A stretch of DNA of 64,000 nucleotides, taken from contig BRKX01000011.1 in the NCBI GenBank assembly GCA_026008535.1, positions 17,492,001 through 17,556,000 on the forward strand, given 5' to 3'. The notes under the pieces are model-generated. The model was not told where the DNA came from and made no database searches. It saw nothing but the letters and a program-made list of their open reading frames with translations. This DNA is from Perilla frutescens. Its lineage: Eukaryota; Streptophyta; Magnoliopsida; Lamiales; Lamiaceae. Positions 59,820-64,000 of this stretch are shown here, one piece after another; position 1 is the first letter of the stretch; each line of letters starts with the position of its first letter. Made by a program: the position numbers and the translations under genes.

Positions 59820-60420
59820 TGGTCAACACGTGTTGATCGGACATTGACTCGGTGAACTTTGAAAAAAATCAAAATAAGTGATACCTTTTAATAATACTTG
59901 TGATACTTTTTGAATTCTGAGTAGTTTTTTAATGTTACGGTTGATACTGATTTTTTTTTTTCTGGTCAATACATTTTAAGGATAGAGGTGACACTTTGGA
60001 GCTTTTGTGTGATACTATTAATATTAATTTTAACATTTTTTAGTGGGTTGATTGGGTCAATGAGCGTTTTCCGGCACCCAGACACCAGTGCACACAAGAT
60101 CATCCAATATATAAAATATTCATAAATTCTCTTGTACATTAAATGTACATCAGACAATCAACGCGTTGATGGGTGTTGACCAAAAAATCGTCAAAATAGG
60201 TGATACTTTTTAGGGTTACAGGTGTTACTTTTTGAATTTTGAGGGATACTTTTTACTGTTACGATTGATATGATTTTGACAACTTTTTTCTTTATTTTTT
60301 TTTTGCCGATACTTTTTATTGGTACAAGTGATACTTTTGAGCTTTTGATTGATATTTTTTAATGTTATGATTGATACTGATTTTGAAATGTTTTTTATCA
60401 ACGCATTGATCGGATCAATG
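59820..60420. repeat. Diverged tandem duplication of about 330 bp
   Basis: Two copies (about 59828-60070 and 60158-60420) share the order ACGTGTTGATCGG/GCGTTGATGGG, AAAATCAAAATAAGTGATAC/AAATCGTCAAAATAGGTGAT, ACTTTTTGAATT and TTACG(G/A)TTGATA. Within each copy the words GTGATACTTTT and TTGATACT also repeat. Confidence 0.65.
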
Positions 60421-60522
60421 AAATTATACCAATTAAGCAATAAAGTATTTAAGCAATAAAATACAATACGATAAGCATTTTTCTCATTTCTCACATCAAG
60501 ATCTTTTCTCATGTGAACCCAA

Positions 60523-60523
<1 letters not shown>

Positions 60524-60557
<34 letters not shown>
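60524..60557. repeat. (TA)n tract bounding element A
   Basis: About 34 bases of alternating TA. Confidence 0.9.
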
Positions 60558-60560
<3 letters not shown>

Positions 60561-61738
60561 AATTGATTAGATAAGACATTTTTCCTAGTGTGAGAACTAG
60601 GACCATATCTCTATCATCCAATTTAATGATCTAATGGTTGAGATTTAATGTAGAGATGGGGCAATTTCCTAAATAATAGGGCAAAAAATAAAGGAAGGAT
60701 GATTATTTTCGTCCAAATCCACTAAAAATGATGATGTCAGCAATTAAATTTTTTTTAAAAAACTTTAAACGACCATAACTTGCTCGTTTTTAATCCAATG
60801 CACAAAAAAAATATATCAAATTAAAACCTTCTTTGTACTCTTTCATTTAAGATGTCGAAAGGCTATGTTTAGATGAAAAAATATGGATGAAAAATACAAA
60901 AGATATTTTTTTACGCACGCCCAGGTTGTAAATACTTTCGTTAGCATATAACAATTCTTCGCCAACATTATGATAACATATGCTAACGAAGCATTTGTCA
61001 TATGCTAACATAATGTATTCACTATGCTAACAAGTAATTATCATAATGTCAGTATAGTACATATTTATTAGGATTTATTCAGTCTCAATTATGGTTTATT
61101 CAATCTCAATTATGCTTTATTCTATCTAATTATGATTACTTTTTTTAAATTCAATTTTTCATTTTTAGTTTCTAATTGATTATTATGATTTATTCCATCC
61201 AATTGTGTTTTATAATGTATGTTGATAGAGTATTATCATATGCTAACATAGTGTATTCACAATGCTGATGAAGCAAAACCATAATGCTAACGTAGTATAA
61301 ATATATTATTCTTATGATTTATTCCGACTCATTTAGGGTACCACATCCAATCAATGTTTATTTTATCTAATTAGATTTATTTCATCCAATTATGGTTTCT
61401 TCTATTTAATTAGGGTTTATTAAATCAAATTAGGTTTATAATTAATTTTTAGAATATATTTTTCGTTAACAATATTTGAAAACTTTAATTAGCATAACGA
61501 TAATGCTTCATTAGCATGATGATAATACTTCGTTAGCACGACGATATGATATCAAATCCTCCGCGATTTTTATAAGAATTACCAAATTACGTTAATACCC
61601 CGCGCGAAAAACTTTTTAAATATTACAGAATTGCCATCGCCTTTTCCATCAAATCTGGGCGTTTAATTTTTGAGGATTGTGTGCTGTGAGATGTAGTTGT
61701 AGTTCTCACATTAGGATTGATTTTCACCTAACCTCTCC
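60558..61738 (+). mobile_element. (TA)n-bounded element, copy A
   Basis: It begins GGGAATTGATTAGATAAGAC at the edge of a (TA)n tract and ends AACCTCTCC at the next one. Terminal blocks are imperfect inverted copies: CCTAGTGTGAGAACTAGG on the left and TAGTTCTCACATTAGG on the right. The interior contains many TATGCTAACG/CGTTAGCAT words and no long reading frame. Copy B shares the end sequences and the interior landmarks CGACCATAACT and TCCGCGATTTTTATAAGAAT. Confidence 0.75.
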
Positions 61739-61766
61739 TATATATATAGGGGTTGGATCAAAAATA

Positions 61767-61807
<41 letters not shown>
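61739..61807. repeat. (TA)n tracts with a duplicated element tip
   Basis: The 22 bases beginning GGGGTTGGATCAAAAATACA occur at 61749-61770 and again at 61808, each preceded by a TA run. This suggests duplication of the tip of copy B together with its TA tract. Confidence 0.8.
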
Positions 61808-61810
<3 letters not shown>

Positions 61811-62989
61811 GTTGGATCAAAAATACATCTTTTCATGGTGTAAGAACTAGGAAACCATCTTATACCGTCCACCCAGATGATATAATAGCTGAGATTAAAT
61901 GTCAAAGTCAAGGCAAAAAAAGGAGGTGGGGGTATAGTGTCCAATCCCCATAAAAAAGCTGATGTTATCCATTTTTTAAAAAAATTCTAAAAACTTTGAA
62001 CGACCATAACTCACTCGTTTCAAATCAGATCAATACAAATAATATACCAAATTAAAGATCTTTTCATGTTCTTTAATTTAAGATCAGTCATAGATATGTT
62101 TGTTTAAATAAATATAGACAGAAAGTATAAAATGTACATTTTTACTCGTTTCTAGCGTGAAAATGCTTTCGTTAGCTTTTAAATAAAGGTTCATCAGCAT
62201 TATAATAAGTTGATAACGTATGCTAATGAATCATTTGTTATATGCTAACATATTGCATTCATTGTGCTAATGAATGATTATCATAATGTTAACTAATCAG
62301 TATACATACTTATATTATTATTATGATTTATTACATTTAATTTAGGACTTATAATTATTTTTTATGATTTAGTTTTTATATTTTAGTTACTAATTGATTA
62401 TTATATATTATTTATTTCATCAAATTAGAATATATTACTTAGAGTTTTCTTCATCCATTTATGATTTATACCTTATGCTAACGATGAATTGTCATATGCT
62501 AACATAGTTTATTCGCAGTGCTGATAAAACAATATCATTATGCTAATGTTGTATATTTATATTGCTATTATGGTTTATTTCATCCAATTAGGGTTTGTAA
62601 TTAATTTTTATAATTTAATTCTATTTTTTAGATCATTGGAGTTTATTATATCTGAATTATGGTTTATTTCATCTCATTAGAATTTATAATTACACTTTAG
62701 AATTTAATTTTTTGTTAACAATATGAGAAAATTTTCATTAGCATAACGATAACGCTTCGTTAGCATGATAATAATACTTCGTTAGCATGACGATATGTTA
62801 TCAAATTCTCCGCGATTTTTATAAGAATTACCAAATTACGTAAATACCCCCACATGATTTTTTTTTCAAATATTACAGAATTGCCACCACCCATTTTAAT
62901 CAAATCTAGGCTATAAATCTTTATTGATTATATGGTGTGAGATAAGTTCCTAGTTCTTACACTAAGATTGGTTTGCATTATAACCACTC
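61808..62989 (+). mobile_element. (TA)n-bounded element, copy B
   Basis: Starts GGGGTTGGATCAAAAATACA and ends near ATAACCACTC beside another TA run. Its left tip has GGTGTAAGAACTAGGAAACC and its right tip TAGTTCTTACACTAAGATTG in inverted orientation. It has the same length class (about 1.18 kb) and internal order as copy A. Confidence 0.75.
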
Positions 62990-63004
62990 ATATATATATA
63001 TATA
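62990..63004. repeat. Short (TA)n tract between copies B and C
   Basis: About 15 bases of alternating TA. Confidence 0.85.
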
Positions 63005-64000
63005 GGGAAGGGATCAAATGAGAACCCTTCCCCTAGGTGGGAACTAGGAACCAATCCTATCCCTTCATTGATTCGATCTGGACGGCCCAGATTAAGTTAA
63101 TGGGGCGGTGGCATAATTGTAATATTTGGCAAGTTTGATGAAGGGGAGGGCAATATAGTAATTCAGTTCTTCAACTTTCCTTCTTCAGATATTTTCCCCT
63201 TTTCTCTCCCTCTCTCGCTGATTACGTTCTTCTTCTTCTTCTTCCCTTTTGATTTCTCATTATTTTTCAGCATCTGCTTTCATCTTTTTATCGCGAAGAT
63301 TCGACCCTGTGATTCATAGAGTTCATCGGCGACGCTGTCTTTGTATGGTGACTCCATGTATGTGTTTTTTTTCAATTTATTTTAGCAGTTTGTTATGTCG
63401 ATTTATTTCTCGTTTCTTCTCATGATTTTTATTTCTCATCTTATTTTAGTTTATGGCTTCATCGTTTTGTTACGAAAATTTGATATTTTTGATTGATTTG
63501 ATCTTTTTCATTCAGATTTGGGTTGTATCGGTTTTTTTTTTGAGAAAAATATCAGTTATTTTCTAATTGTTAGGAATTCTAGGGTTTAGTATGTACGAGA
63601 ATATACAGAATATGCATTAATTTGATCTGTTTATTTGTTTTAGCATGTCAATGTATTCGTTTTAGCCTATCGTCACATATGTTTTAGCATGTTAATATAG
63701 TCGTTTTAGCATGTCGTCACATATGTTTTAGCATGATAACATGCTGGTTTAATGTTATTTCTACTGCACTCTGTGAAACATGTCATACAAACCATGCTTT
63801 GCTTTTTTTTCTTTTGTGTGTGTGTGTTTTTTTTTTGTGACTCGGCTACACAATGTTATAGACACCATGTAAACATTAGAATAATTTGGTGCTAAAATGT
63901 ATGTTGCATGATGCTAGAATGGTACATATCTAATGCTAAAAATCAATTTGTGTGTCTGAACATCTCTTGATGTGATTGTATTATTATTTTACCTTGTTCA
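63005..64000. mobile_element. (TA)n-bounded element, copy C, cut by the window end
   Basis: Begins GGGAAGGGATCAAATGAGAA with GTGGGAACTAGGAACCAATC, a relative of the tips of A and B. The following GGCGGTGGCATAATTGTAAT resembles the reverse complement of the right parts of A and B, so this copy may be inverted. From 63590 on, the words GTTTTAGCATGTCGTCACAT and GTTTTAGCATG(T)TAAT recur. A pyrimidine-rich stretch at 63180-63250 looks like a plant 5' leader, but no supported coding exon follows. Confidence 0.5.

Noticed and set aside
1..64000. A new defence, biosynthetic or signalling gene cluster
   Set aside because: Only one intact gene and two broken genes are present. They are unrelated, and everything else recognised is transposon or simple repeat.

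Overview
The window looks like repeat-rich nuclear DNA of a flowering plant, most likely a eudicot. The evidence is one clear plant-type spliced gene with GT-AG introns, a broken SABATH methyltransferase gene, both Ty1/Copia and Ty3/Gypsy retrotransposons, and many small DNA transposons with readable target-site duplications (TSDs). Most of the sequence is AT-rich. The species cannot be fixed from this window. I found no tRNA or rRNA gene, no CRISPR array and no bacterial operon.

Layout. Positions 1-2.56 kb hold a decayed Mutator-like (MULE) transposase behind an array of short TCGAGG motifs. A 2.1-kb CACTA element (3121-5263, TSD ATC) and a Copia LTR remnant (about 5.99-7.62 kb) follow. A tRNA-derived SINE lies at 9563-9670, and 11.8-14.9 kb is a noncoding region flanked by a pair of LTR-like direct repeats. 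The only gene that looks intact is at 15939-23482: a ten-exon SCAI homologue of 616 residues, whose introns carry a hAT MITE and a fold-back hairpin. From 24232 to 31407 (minus strand, TSD TAATG) there is a chromovirus-like Gypsy element. Its single gag-pol frame is interrupted only by in-frame stops, and pol is open for 1109 codons.

The second half is mostly nested mobile DNA. It contains a solo Copia LTR with a four-times repeated TATA module (32704-33926), a long-TIR MULE holding a CACTA-like element (34878-36742), and small MITEs at 37.2 and 38.0 kb. An unidentified gene with decayed upstream exons lies at 39.5-42.6 kb. A terminal-inverted-repeat element (about 43.0-44.2 kb) was struck by a second SINE. 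A SABATH methyltransferase pseudogene (45397-52803) has a whole Copia element (45860-52322, same family as the solo LTR) inserted in an exon. Harbinger-like, hAT-like and CACTA remnants run from 52.9 to 57.6 kb. The window ends with a series of related elements, each lying in a (TA)n tract (60.5-64.0 kb).

The genes do not form a pathway. The window mainly records layered insertions into one conserved gene and two decaying genes. I see no convincing new biological system. The most unusual structures are the (TA)n-bounded element series, the multiplied LTR promoter module, the motif array beside the MULE, and the Gypsy element with a sound TSD but a rearranged 5' end.
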